Source: an uncultured Senegalimassilia sp.
GTDB taxonomy: Bacteria; Actinomycetota; Coriobacteriia; Coriobacteriales; Eggerthellaceae
Length of the DNA stretch: 18,126 nt
NCBI GenBank assembly: GCA_937925385.1
Contig: CALEWN010000066.1
Span: 1-18,126 of the forward strand
Direction of reading: 5' to 3'
A program made the translations under genes and the position numbers. The notes under the pieces were generated by a model that worked only from the letters and a program-made list of their open reading frames with translations, was not told the origin of the DNA and searched no databases. Shown here piece after piece: positions 7,128-13,820 of this stretch (the first letter of the stretch is position 1; each line of letters begins with the position of its first letter).

Positions 7128-7454
7128 TTGGAGACTATCAAGTCCAAAGCGGACATCTCCGATCTGTTCTCTAGCGGAAAGCGCCTGCGTACACCGTACC
7201 TTACGCTCATAGTGTTACCAGCGAAGCAGCACGGCCTTCACGGTCGTGTTGCTTTTATTGCAGGAAAAAAATCCGGTAACGCTGTATGGCGTAATAGCGC
7301 AAAGCGTCGGATGAGAGCTATTTGCCATGAGCTGGGTGGCCCATTCCCGAATCTCGATGTGATATTTCTCGCGAAGTCGGGTATTTGCCGCGCTAAGTAT
7401 AGTAAAGTGCTCGAAACATGCGACGAAGCGCTGAAACGCGCTGGAATTCGGTAG
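7128..7454 (+). CDS. rnpA: Ribonuclease P protein component
   Basis: The 108-residue basic protein is the protein subunit of RNase P, which assists the RNA subunit in removing 5' leaders from tRNA precursors. It begins at TTG, 11 bp after the rpmH stop. The N-terminal KSKADISDLFSSGKRLRTPYL fits the family's 'F..vf..GkR' opening and the start is therefore preferred. The RNA-binding helix RNSAKRRMRA lies at residues 55-64; the usual RNR(x)KRR has Ser in place of the second Arg. A 12-bp gap separates it from yidD, so the two are almost certainly in one transcript driven by the rpmH promoter. Confidence 0.93.
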   Translation: METIKSKADISDLFSSGKRLRTPYLTLIVLPAKQHGLHGRVAFIAGKKSGNAVWRNSAKRRMRAICHELGGPFPNLDVIFLAKSGICRAKYSKVLETCDEALKRAGIR

Positions 7455-7466
7455 GGTCTGATTGGA

Positions 7467-7700
7467 ATGAAGAAAGGTTTCGGAAGCATACCGTGCAAGG
7501 TGGCTATGTTTCTTATTACCTTTTATAGGGCGGCTGTCTCGCCCATGTTCCCGTCGTGCTGCCGTTTCACCCCGACGTGCTCAGAATATGGGCTCATCGC
7601 GTTTCAACGCTACGGCTTCGCAAAGGGCTTAAGGCTGACGGTAAAACGTATTCTACGGTGTCGACCTGGAGGGCCGCACGGCTACGATCCCGTTCCGTAA
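7467..7700 (+). CDS. yidD: Membrane protein insertion efficiency factor YidD
   Basis: This 77-residue protein shows the full YidD signature: CCRFTPTCSEYGLIAFQRYG at residues 31-50, KRILRCRPGGPHGYDPVP at the C-terminus, and an amphipathic N-terminal helix. YidD family proteins associate with the inner face of the membrane and modestly aid YidC-dependent insertion; this is known from E. coli. It sits between rnpA and yidC, its conserved location. The gap to yidC is 53 bp and contains an imperfect GC-rich hairpin that overlaps the stop codon, too weak to call a terminator. Confidence 0.95.
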   Translation: MKKGFGSIPCKVAMFLITFYRAAVSPMFPSCCRFTPTCSEYGLIAFQRYGFAKGLRLTVKRILRCRPGGPHGYDPVP

Positions 7701-7753
7701 GGACGGGGCTTTGCCGGCGGCTTTTTGTCGGTTAAAGGAAGGAAAACCATAGT

Positions 7754-8545
7754 ATGTGGGAAGTATTCAAGAACTGGATATTCGATATCATCCAATTCTT
7801 CTTCGGCTTCTGCCAAGACTGGGGCTTGGCCATCATCATCGTGACCATCATCTTCCGTGTGCTTATCTCCCCGCTTATGCACAAGCAGACGAAGTCTTCG
7901 TATCAGATGCAGAAGGTCCAGCCTTTGATGCAGGAGATTCAGACGAAGTACGCCAACGATCCGCAGCGTATGCAGGAGGAAATGCAGAAGCTTTACGCTG
8001 ACGCCAAGTTCAACCCCTTGGCCGGCTGCCTCCCCATGCTTCTGCAGATGCCTATCTTCATCGCTCTGTTCCAGGTGCTTCGCGAGATGCCCAACTACCT
8101 GGGTTCCGACGAGGGTTACCAGTTCTTCAACCTGGTTCCCAACCTGGTTATGACGCCGTCTGGTGCGGTTGCTGGGGGCTTCAGCACGTTCCTCCCGTAC
8201 CTTATCCTCATGATCGTCTTCGCTGGTGCTACGTTCCTGCCTATGATTCTGATGCAGATGGGCCAGAAGGATAACCCGCAGCGCAACCAGACCATGATCA
8301 TGGCCGGCGTCATGAGCTTGTTCATGCTCTGGATCAGTTGGAGCTCCCCTGCCGGCGTTCTTCTGTTCTGGGGTGCTTCCTCCATCATCGGCGTGTGCCA
8401 GCAGCAGATCTCCATGCGCATCATGAAGAAGCGCGATGCGGAGAAGGAGGAGACCATCGAGGTGAAGCCGATCGAGGTCGACGTCACCCGCAAGGCTAAG
8501 AAGCCGCGTCCGAAGAAGAAGGACACCTCCAAAAAGCACGCTTAA
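7754..8545 (+). CDS. yidC: Membrane protein insertase YidC/Oxa1 family
   Basis: The 263-residue protein is a YidC/Oxa1/SpoIIIJ-type insertase that places proteins into the cytoplasmic membrane alone or with SecYEG. Predicted hydrophobic segments lie near residues 22-42, 93-112, 136-165 and 176-215. The conserved Arg of the hydrophilic groove is R35 (TIIFRVLISP), and the charged cytoplasmic hairpin follows at about 45-88 (PQRMQEEMQKLY). The last 35 residues are very basic (RKAKKPRPKKKDTSKKH), the kind of tail that contacts the ribosome. No lipoprotein signal is seen, unlike many Firmicute homologues. AAGGAAGG about 10 nt before ATG serves as ribosome-binding site. It is followed by parS 2 and khpB. 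Confidence 0.97.
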   Translation: MWEVFKNWIFDIIQFFFGFCQDWGLAIIIVTIIFRVLISPLMHKQTKSSYQMQKVQPLMQEIQTKYANDPQRMQEEMQKLYADAKFNPLAGCLPMLLQMPIFIALFQVLREMPNYLGSDEGYQFFNLVPNLVMTPSGAVAGGFSTFLPYLILMIVFAGATFLPMILMQMGQKDNPQRNQTMIMAGVMSLFMLWISWSSPAGVLLFWGASSIIGVCQQQISMRIMKKRDAEKEETIEVKPIEVDVTRKAKKPRPKKKDTSKKHA

Positions 8546-8561
8546 TCGATTTTGCGTAATG

Positions 8562-8593
8562 GTGCGCGGTGTTTCACGTGAAACACCGCGCAC
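8562..8593. promoter_or_regulatory. parS: parS site 2 inside a perfect 32-bp palindrome
   Basis: The core TGTTTCACGTGAAACA occupies 8570-8585. The 8 bp on each side (GTGCGCGG and CCGCGCAC) continue the dyad, making 32 bp of perfect palindrome with no spacer. It lies 16 bp after the yidC stop and 28 bp before the khpB start. In RNA it would fold into a very stable hairpin with a T-rich stretch close after it (8597-8602), so it might also reduce read-through into khpB. Confidence 0.95.
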
Positions 8594-8621
8594 TGTGGTT
8601 TTTAGTTCTAAGGAGCTGCAG

Positions 8622-9161
8622 ATGGCAGAAGAAGAGAACATGGAAATGACCGCAGAAGAGGCTCAAGACGCCCAGGTCGAAGAAGACGGCATCAGCGACG
8701 AGGATCTCGATCGCATCGCGGATACCGCAATCGCAACCATCCAGGATATCTTGAAGCACTTCGATGTCGGCGAGGTTACCATCGACGAGTATGAAGGCGA
8801 TGAAGGCGAGCTTATCCTTGATATCACCGGTGACGACCTGGCTGTTCTCATCGGCCGCCACGGTAAGACCCTTGATGCGTTGCAGTTCCTGGTTTCGGCT
8901 ATCACTGTCCGCACCATGGGCTTCCGTTACCCCGTTATCGTTGACGTCGAGGGTTATAAGAATCGTCAACGAGAGAAGCTTGAGTCTATCGCCCGCAACG
9001 CTGCTGCAAAGGCTTCCAAACAGCACCGCAGCGTGAAGCTTCGTCCTATGACCCCGTACGAGCGACGCATCGTGCATATCGCGCTTCGTGACGATGAGCG
9101 TGTTGAGACGGCATCCGAGGGCGAGGGTTCCGCTCGTCACGTTGTCGTCGTTCCTCTCTAG
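8622..9161 (+). CDS. khpB: KH/R3H RNA-binding protein KhpB (Jag, SpoIIIJ-associated)
   Basis: The 179-residue protein has an acidic N-terminus (1-30), a KH domain with the GxxG loop IGRHGKTL at 77-84, and an R3H domain with the R-x3-H core at R148-H152 (YERRIVHIALRDDERV) ending in SEGEGSARHVVVVPL. KhpB proteins bind RNA, usually with KhpA, and influence cell division and envelope synthesis in Gram-positive bacteria. The Jag_N domain of Firmicute homologues is absent, which is usual for the actinobacterial form. I start at ATG 8622 because AAGGAG lies 6 nt upstream; the frame is open from 8559, but that would place the parS palindrome in the coding sequence. The gene closes the rpmH cluster before a terminator. 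Confidence 0.95.
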   Translation: MAEEENMEMTAEEAQDAQVEEDGISDEDLDRIADTAIATIQDILKHFDVGEVTIDEYEGDEGELILDITGDDLAVLIGRHGKTLDALQFLVSAITVRTMGFRYPVIVDVEGYKNRQREKLESIARNAAAKASKQHRSVKLRPMTPYERRIVHIALRDDERVETASEGEGSARHVVVVPL

Positions 9162-9207
9162 GCAGCTGTTTCTGCTCAGCCTCTTGCCGGTATCGCAAGA
9201 ACCTATA

Positions 9208-9241
9208 AGGCCGCATCTTCGGATGCGGCCTCTTTGTTTTT
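9208..9241 (+). terminator. Rho-independent terminator of the rpmH-khpB cluster
   Basis: A perfect 10-bp stem, 9208-9217 paired with 9222-9231, is closed by the stable tetraloop TTCG and followed by CTTTGTTTTT. It lies 46 bp after the khpB stop and separates the cluster from rsmG. Confidence 0.93.
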
Positions 9242-9292
9242 CAAGGGGTTCATATACTTGGTGGCCAATATGTCGCGTTAAGGGCTAAAGTA

Positions 9293-9308
9293 TGTTTCAC
9301 GTGAAACA
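9293..9308. promoter_or_regulatory. parS: parS site 3, upstream of rsmG
   Basis: This is an exact TGTTTCACGTGAAACA that ends 21 bp before the rsmG start codon and just before its ribosome-binding site. It lies 723 bp from site 2, the closest spacing of any pair. Unlike site 2, the dyad does not extend past the 16-bp core. Confidence 0.95.
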
Positions 9309-9329
9309 ACAGGACAGAAGGAATGGTTC

Positions 9330-9971
9330 ATGCACGAGGATTTGCTCAAGCGACATTTGGAGTTGGTTATCGAGGCTAACAAGACCACGAACATCACGCG
9401 TATCTCTTCGTGGGAGGACGGCATGGTGCTTCATGTACAGGATTCCCTGCTTGGTCTTGATGCTTTGGATGCTTGTCCCGAAGGCCGCTATGCCGATATC
9501 GGAACGGGCGCGGGCTATCCTGGCATCCCGCTTGCCATTGAAACCGGTAGGCCTACGTTGCTGGTTGATTCCGTTCAGAAAAAGGTCCAAATCCTTGATG
9601 GCTTCATTGAAGAACTCGGTCTTGAGAATGTTTCCACGTATGCTGGTCGTATTGAAGACCTCGGTCGCGAGCAGGCTGGGCAGTTTGTCGCAATCAGCGC
9701 TCGTGCGCTATCGAAGCTGTCAATTTTGCTGGAGCTCTCTTCCCCGTTGCTGAAGATGGGTGGCCGGCTCATTTGCTTCAAGGCCCTTGTCGAACAAGAT
9801 GAACTCGATCATGCCCGTGTTGTCGGCAAGCAGGTTGGCATGGAGCTGGTGGATGATCAGACTTATGAGCTCGATGACTACTCTCGTAGGATTCTGTCAT
9901 ACGAGAAGGTGGCCAAGCCGAAGCTTAAGCTGCCTCGCAGAACCGGTCTGGCTCAGAAAAAGCCTTTGTAG
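9330..9971 (+). CDS. rsmG: 16S rRNA (guanine-N7) methyltransferase RsmG
   Basis: The 213-residue product is RsmG (GidB), which methylates N7 of the G527-equivalent of 16S rRNA with S-adenosylmethionine; loss of the homologous enzyme gives low-level streptomycin resistance in other bacteria. The SAM-binding motif ADIGTGAGYPGIPLAI is at residues 55-70. The family segments NKTTNITRI (17-25) and HVQDSLLGL (35-43) are present, and the C-terminus is basic (KPKLKLPRR). ATG 9330 has AGAAGGA 8 nt upstream. Terminators before and after suggest it is transcribed alone. Location next to parAB is the conserved gidB-parA-parB order. The parS site directly upstream could expose it to ParB spreading. Confidence 0.97.
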   Translation: MHEDLLKRHLELVIEANKTTNITRISSWEDGMVLHVQDSLLGLDALDACPEGRYADIGTGAGYPGIPLAIETGRPTLLVDSVQKKVQILDGFIEELGLENVSTYAGRIEDLGREQAGQFVAISARALSKLSILLELSSPLLKMGGRLICFKALVEQDELDHARVVGKQVGMELVDDQTYELDDYSRRILSYEKVAKPKLKLPRRTGLAQKKPL

Positions 9972-9977
9972 TTACGT

Positions 9978-10013
9978 AAGCCGTTCCCGATATTGTAGGG
10001 GCGGCTTTTTTCT
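9978..10013 (+). terminator. Rho-independent terminator after rsmG
   Basis: AAGCCG (9978-9983) pairs with CGGCTT (10002-10007), an inner TCCC/GGGG pairing strengthens the stem, and a run of T follows to about 10011. It lies 6 bp after the rsmG stop codon. Confidence 0.85.
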
Positions 10014-10089
10014 TATCGAGGTTTCGTTGATTTCCGTTCAAAAGCCCCCATTGTGGGTTGGGGTTTTATACGCGTGAAACGAAACACGC

Positions 10090-10095
10090 TATACT
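10090..10095 (+). promoter_or_regulatory. Probable -10 element of the parAB promoter
   Basis: TATACT lies 29 bp upstream of the parA GTG, between the rsmG terminator and the ribosome-binding site GAAAGGGGG. No good -35 is found at 16-18 bp. A half-parS-like GCGTGAAAC at 10072-10080 overlaps the upstream part, but it is only half a site. Confidence 0.5.
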
Positions 10096-10124
10096 AGCTT
10101 CTGAAACCATGAAAGGGGGTTCCT

Positions 10125-11126
10125 GTGGGATTTTTCGACGGCCTCAGGAAAGATAAAAAACAAGCTGAGCCGGTTCAGCAGGAACAACGCGTACAGGAAG
10201 ATACCGTTGAGGATGAGATAGCTATCGAGCGCATCGAAGTGGTCGAGCGCGACCCTCATAGCTCTACTGTGCCCGAGCCGCAGCCTGTTGAATCTCGCCC
10301 CGAGATCGAGCCTACGCCCATCCGCTCTTACCGTGATAAGAAACCGGTGAAGCACGTGGTCGGTCAGACGAAGATTATGGCGATCATCAACCAGAAGGGC
10401 GGTGTAGGCAAGTCCACTACCGCAATCAACCTTTCCGCTGCTCTTGGCGAGCTGGGTAAACAAGTCCTTCTTGTAGACCTTGATCCCCAGGGCAATTCTT
10501 CAAGCGGCTTGGGAGTTGAGAAGAGCCAGGTGCAGAATTGCATCTACGATGTGCTGCTCAACGATGTTCCCGTTGAGGAAGTCATCATCCCCGATGTGTG
10601 CGAGGGGTTGGATCTTGTTCCGGCGACCATCAACCTTGCCGGTGCGGAGGTCGAGTTGGTTTCCGAGATGGCGCGCGAAAACCGCCTTAAGGATGCCATC
10701 GGAGCTCTTCGAGGTAAATACGACTACATCTTCATCGATTGTCCCCCTTCCTTGGGCCTGCTGACGGTTAACGCCCTTGTTGCCGCCGATAAGCTGCTGA
10801 TCCCCATCCAATGTGAGTTCTATGCATTGGAAGGTGTGACAAAACTTCTTGATTCAATGAAACGTGTCAAAACTCGTTTGAATCCTACGTTGGATATCTA
10901 TGGCGTGCTCATGACCATGTACGACGGTCGAACCACGTTGTCGCGCCAAGTGGTCGAGGAAGTGCGTAGCTATTTCGGGCGATTGGTGTTCGAAACGCTG
11001 ATTCCCCGTACTGTGAAACTTTCCGAAGCTCCCAGCTTCGGTCAACCGATAACCCTGTACGACCCTTCGGGTAAAGGCGCCCAGTCGTACATGAGTCTTG
11101 CTAAGGAAGTGATTGCCCGTGGCTAG
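10125..11126 (+). CDS. parA: Chromosome partitioning ATPase ParA (Soj) with N-terminal extension
   Basis: ParA/Soj is a deviant-Walker ATPase whose ATP-bound dimers coat the nucleoid and pull ParB-parS complexes. In this 333-residue protein the P-loop KGGVGKST is at 91-98, the A' motif LLVDLDPQGN at 115-124 and Walker B YIFIDCPPSLG at 201-211. Soj proteins are usually about 255 residues, and the added length is an N-terminal segment of about 80 residues. It begins MGFFDGLRKDKK, a short helix with hydrophobic positions 3, 4 and 7 that resembles the N-termini of FtsY-like membrane-binding proteins, followed by an acidic Pro/Glu linker. Start GTG at 10125 follows GAAAGGGGG. The stop overlaps the parB start region, so the two are co-translated. 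Confidence 0.96.
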   Translation: MGFFDGLRKDKKQAEPVQQEQRVQEDTVEDEIAIERIEVVERDPHSSTVPEPQPVESRPEIEPTPIRSYRDKKPVKHVVGQTKIMAIINQKGGVGKSTTAINLSAALGELGKQVLLVDLDPQGNSSSGLGVEKSQVQNCIYDVLLNDVPVEEVIIPDVCEGLDLVPATINLAGAEVELVSEMARENRLKDAIGALRGKYDYIFIDCPPSLGLLTVNALVAADKLLIPIQCEFYALEGVTKLLDSMKRVKTRLNPTLDIYGVLMTMYDGRTTLSRQVVEEVRSYFGRLVFETLIPRTVKLSEAPSFGQPITLYDPSGKGAQSYMSLAKEVIARG

Positions 11127-12291
11127 GAATGGTCGTGGTGGTCTTGGTCGTGGCCTGAATTCGTTGTTGGGCGGTGCTTATGAGGAGGCTATTCCTCAGG
11201 AGGAGCCGCAACGTGTGCGCGTGGATGCTGACGAAGCGCAGCAGCCTCGGCCGAAGTCTCAGCCCGAGCGCGAGGTGATTCGCGAAACCGTTCCCGCTCA
11301 AAAGTCGCCCGAACCTGGGACGGCACGTGAATCGGTTCCCTCTTCCTATGAAGAGCAGGAGCCTGAATCTATTGTCGAGAACGGTGTTGAGGTCACCATC
11401 AAGGGAGTTGCTCAGCGTGCTGCGCGTCCTGCTGCGCAGGAAGTGGTGGAACGTGCTGTTGCGCCTGCCGCTGCCGCGCAGCTTGACGATGCTCAACCTC
11501 GTGAAGTCAACGAAGTCGACATCAACGTCATTGCTCCTAACCCGGACCAGCCTCGTACGAATTTCAAGCGTGAGGAGCTCGAAGAGCTTTCCGCTTCTAT
11601 CCAGAAAGACGGGCTTTTGCAACCGATTCTGGTGCGTCCGCTCGAGGGTGGCACGTATCAGATCATCGCTGGTGAGCGTCGCTGGCAGGCATCGAAGCTG
11701 GCGGGTTTGCAGCAAGTGCCTATTCGAGTCAAAGAAGCTAGCGATGATAAGGCTTTGGAGCTTGCGCTTATCGAGAACATTCAGCGCTCCGACCTTAATC
11801 CCATCGAGGAGGCGTACGGCTACCGCCGTATGATGGAGCGCTTGAACATGACGCAGGCTGAGGTTGCCCAGGCAATGTCAAAAGGCCGTTCCACGGTTGC
11901 GAACGCCTTGCGCTTGCTGGAGCTTCCTGAGGAAGCTCAGCAGCTGCTGTTCGAGGAGAAGATCACCGCCGGCCATGCGCGAGCTATTCTTTCGATTCCC
12001 ACGAAGGAAGGCCGCGAGCGCCTGACGCGTAAACTGGTTGAGGAAAAGCTGTCTGTCCGCGAGGCTGAGGCTTTGGCGCGTTTGTTCTCCGGTAAGAAAA
12101 ACGAGAACGCTAAGCCGAAGGTTCCCATGCCGAAGGAGTACCGAAAGGTCGCCCGCACGCTTAAGGATGTTCTGGATACGCCGGTAAAGGTGAAGTCCGT
12201 GAACGGCAAGAACAAGATCGAGATCGAGTTCAAGGATGAAGAGGATCTCGAGCGCCTGTTCAAGGGCATTCTTGCTTCGAATCTTGCATAA
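11119..12291 (+). CDS. parB: Chromosome partitioning protein ParB (Spo0J)
   Basis: ParB is a CTP-hydrolysing DNA clamp that loads at parS and slides to nearby DNA. With GTG 11119 as start it has 390 residues and begins MARNGRGGLGRGLNSLLGG, the conserved Arg-containing peptide that stimulates ParA ATPase; TTG 11113 is an alternative with better ribosome-binding-site spacing. After an unusually long linker (about 20-130), the N domain has NPDQPRTNF, the CTP-binding GERRW (185-189) and ENIQR (219-223). The parS-reading HTH is TQAEVAQAMSKGRSTVANALRLL (245-267). A basic C-terminal dimerisation domain ends FKGILASNLA. Five exact target sites lie in this window. The gene ends before a 13-bp-stem terminator. 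Confidence 0.97.
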   Translation: MARNGRGGLGRGLNSLLGGAYEEAIPQEEPQRVRVDADEAQQPRPKSQPEREVIRETVPAQKSPEPGTARESVPSSYEEQEPESIVENGVEVTIKGVAQRAARPAAQEVVERAVAPAAAAQLDDAQPREVNEVDINVIAPNPDQPRTNFKREELEELSASIQKDGLLQPILVRPLEGGTYQIIAGERRWQASKLAGLQQVPIRVKEASDDKALELALIENIQRSDLNPIEEAYGYRRMMERLNMTQAEVAQAMSKGRSTVANALRLLELPEEAQQLLFEEKITAGHARAILSIPTKEGRERLTRKLVEEKLSVREAEALARLFSGKKNENAKPKVPMPKEYRKVARTLKDVLDTPVKVKSVNGKNKIEIEFKDEEDLERLFKGILASNLA

Positions 12292-12313
12292 AGGGTTTTC
12301 GATATCTGACTAA

Positions 12314-12355
12314 AACAATCGAGCCGGCATTGTCTTGTCGGCTCGATTGTTGTTT
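12314..12355 (+). terminator. Terminator hairpin after parAB
   Basis: A perfect 13-bp stem (12314-12326 with 12339-12351) encloses a 12-nt loop and is followed by GTTTA. It lies 22 bp after the parB stop. The T tract is short on this strand, and an AAAA upstream supplies a T run on the other strand, so it may act in both directions. Confidence 0.8.
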
Positions 12356-12664
12356 AACGGGCAGCGATTCTCGCCTTTCGACTTTGGCTCCGTGAGTGCT
12401 AGGTGTATGCCGATTGCCGGTCTGAGGACTTGTGATCGTCACGGGTGCTTTGGCTTGGAAGCTTGCGTCGTAGCGGAGGTGAGCGTTTCGGGCGGTCGCT
12501 GCATCGAATAGGCGCATTCGTGAACGAAAAACCTCCCATTGCTTTCCTAGGTGGACTCGAAAGCAATGGGAGGTTATTGGGCTTTGTATCCGTTTGGTTC
12601 TGCTCTTGCGAAGGTGCAGGCGTCAATTGATGCCGCTTGGGTCTACACCTGTTGGTCTTGCTTG
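12352..12664. other. Convergent intergenic region between parB and rlmN
   Basis: Apart from the terminators at 12314-12355 and 12527-12575, I see nothing coding here. The stretch 12360-12525 has ordinary base composition and no RNA gene that I recognise. The stretch 12576-12664 is the end of the rlmN transcript. No frame across the gap has a ribosome-binding site and a recognisable product. Confidence 0.55.
12527..12575 (-). terminator. rlmN: Terminator of rlmN (long perfect stem)
   Basis: A perfect 17-bp inverted repeat (12530-12546 with 12559-12575) has a 12-nt loop. Reading leftward, the stem is followed by a T run (complement of AAAAA at 12527-12531), so it terminates transcription coming from rlmN, whose stop codon is about 90 bp away. 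Confidence 0.85.
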
Positions 12665-13702
12665 CTACTTTCCGTTGGTGAACGTATTTTTCAGCTGCCC
12701 GCAGGCGCCGGCGATATCGGATCCCCTTGAATCTCGCAACGTAGTCTCTATTCCGTGGCGGCCAGCTTCCGTAATCCATTTATCGATGGTTTTGGATGAG
12801 CTTGGCTTGTATGGGGATTCCGGTATCGAGTTAATGGGAATCAGGTTGATGTGGCAAAGCAAGCCTTTGCAGAAATCCAGAAGAGCGCTCAGGTCAGCAT
12901 CGGTGTCATTCACGCTATCAATCATGATGTATTCGAACGTGACACGGCGATTCGTTTTCTCGATATAGCGCTGCAGGCTTTGCTTGAGCTTCGGTAGAGG
13001 GAAGCCGCTGGTTTTCGGCATGAGCTCGAGACGCACGTCCTGTCGAGCCGCGTGAAGGGAAGCGGCAAGGGTGAACTGCTCAGGCTCTTCTGCAAAGCGG
13101 TCGATTCCGGGGATGATGCCGCACGTGGAGATGCAAATGTGACGGGCTCCGATGCCCAGGCCCTTTTCGTCATTGATGATGCGCAGCGCGCTCAACACGT
13201 TGTCATAGTTCAGTAGCGGTTCGCCTTGCCCCATGCCAACGACATTGGTAACGCGGCGACCCATAAGGCGCTGCACTGTGACAATCTGGTCGACGATTTC
13301 CCCTGCGGTCAGATTGCGCGTAAGGCCTTCTTTTCCCGTTGCGCAAAACGCGCACGCCATTGGGCAACCAGCCTGCGTGGAGAAGCAGACCGTAAGGCGG
13401 TCTCCGTTACGCGACGGGATAGCAACGGTTTCGACGCATACGCCATCGTGGTACTCCAGAAGCAGCTTATGGGTGCCGTCGCTGGAGATGGCCTCTTCGA
13501 GCACATTGGGTACGAAGAGCGGATACTCCTCGGAAAGCTGAGCTCGGAGCTTTGCGGGAAGGTTGGTCATGTCGTCGTAGTTTCGGGCACCTTTACTGTA
13601 AAGCCATTCGTAAAGCTGCTTTGCGCGAAACGAGGGTTGACCGAGCTCCTTCATAAGGGGAGTCAGGTCGCTTAGGGTGAAGTTTTTGATTGGTGTATTC
13701 AT
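12665..13702 (-). CDS. rlmN: Dual-specificity RNA methyltransferase RlmN
   Basis: RlmN is a radical-SAM enzyme that methylates C2 of A2503 in 23S rRNA and of A37 in several tRNAs. With start ATG 13702 it has 345 residues. The radical-SAM cluster motif CPMACAFC is at 113-120. The two further Cys needed for the methyl-Cys mechanism are C106 (TVCFSTQAG) and C334 (GACGQL). GMGQGEPLLNYD (156-167) and LRDSRGSDIAGACGQL are family signatures. The longer ATG at 13711 has only a weak AGG site and would overlap a perfect TATAAT, so I favour the inner ATG on a leaderless message. The gene faces the origin, head-on to replication from oriC, and shares a divergent region with ddl containing parS 4. Confidence 0.95.
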   Translation of the reverse strand: MNTPIKNFTLSDLTPLMKELGQPSFRAKQLYEWLYSKGARNYDDMTNLPAKLRAQLSEEYPLFVPNVLEEAISSDGTHKLLLEYHDGVCVETVAIPSRNGDRLTVCFSTQAGCPMACAFCATGKEGLTRNLTAGEIVDQIVTVQRLMGRRVTNVVGMGQGEPLLNYDNVLSALRIINDEKGLGIGARHICISTCGIIPGIDRFAEEPEQFTLAASLHAARQDVRLELMPKTSGFPLPKLKQSLQRYIEKTNRRVTFEYIMIDSVNDTDADLSALLDFCKGLLCHINLIPINSIPESPYKPSSSKTIDKWITEAGRHGIETTLRDSRGSDIAGACGQLKNTFTNGK

Positions 13703-13709
13703 GCGGGTC

Positions 13710-13715
13710 ATTATA
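13710..13715 (-). promoter_or_regulatory. Probable -10 of a leaderless rlmN promoter, abutting parS 4
   Basis: The minus strand reads TATAAT here. Transcription should start at about 13702-13703, which is the A of the favoured rlmN ATG, predicting a leaderless mRNA. Only a weak -35 (CTGATG, 13732-13737) lies 16 bp upstream, and the spacer between the two is almost entirely the parS site. Confidence 0.5.
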
Positions 13716-13717
13716 CC

Positions 13718-13733
13718 TGTTTCACGTGAAACA
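13718..13733. promoter_or_regulatory. parS: parS site 4, between rlmN and ddl
   Basis: This exact TGTTTCACGTGAAACA lies in the divergent region, 2 bp from the probable rlmN -10 and about 43 bp from the ddl -10. ParB bound here would overlap the rlmN promoter spacer. Confidence 0.95.
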
Positions 13734-13775
13734 TCAGCGCTTACCTTTCATGCTGCGAAGCCTGTGTGTCGGTTT

Positions 13776-13784
13776 TGCTATACT
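13776..13784 (+). promoter_or_regulatory. Extended -10 promoter of ddl
   Basis: TGCTATACT is an extended -10 element (TGn followed by TATACT at 13779-13784). No convincing -35 is present, as is common for extended -10 promoters. The predicted start near 13791 leaves a leader of about 30 nt containing AGAAGGAG. Confidence 0.6.
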
Positions 13785-13820
13785 GCAGCAATACGATCTC
13801 TAAAGGAGAAAGAAGGAGTC

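Noticed and set aside
7688..7708. GC-rich hairpin overlapping the yidD stop
   Set aside because: The stem is bulged and there is no adjacent T run; a terminator here would split a conserved operon.
7682..8641. 319-codon minus-strand frame over yidC
   Set aside because: It is fully antisense to yidC, and its His/Leu-rich translation is typical of a shadow frame.
10072..10080. Half parS-like GCGTGAAAC in the parA promoter
   Set aside because: Only one arm is present and the central CACGTG is absent, so ParB autoregulation cannot be claimed.
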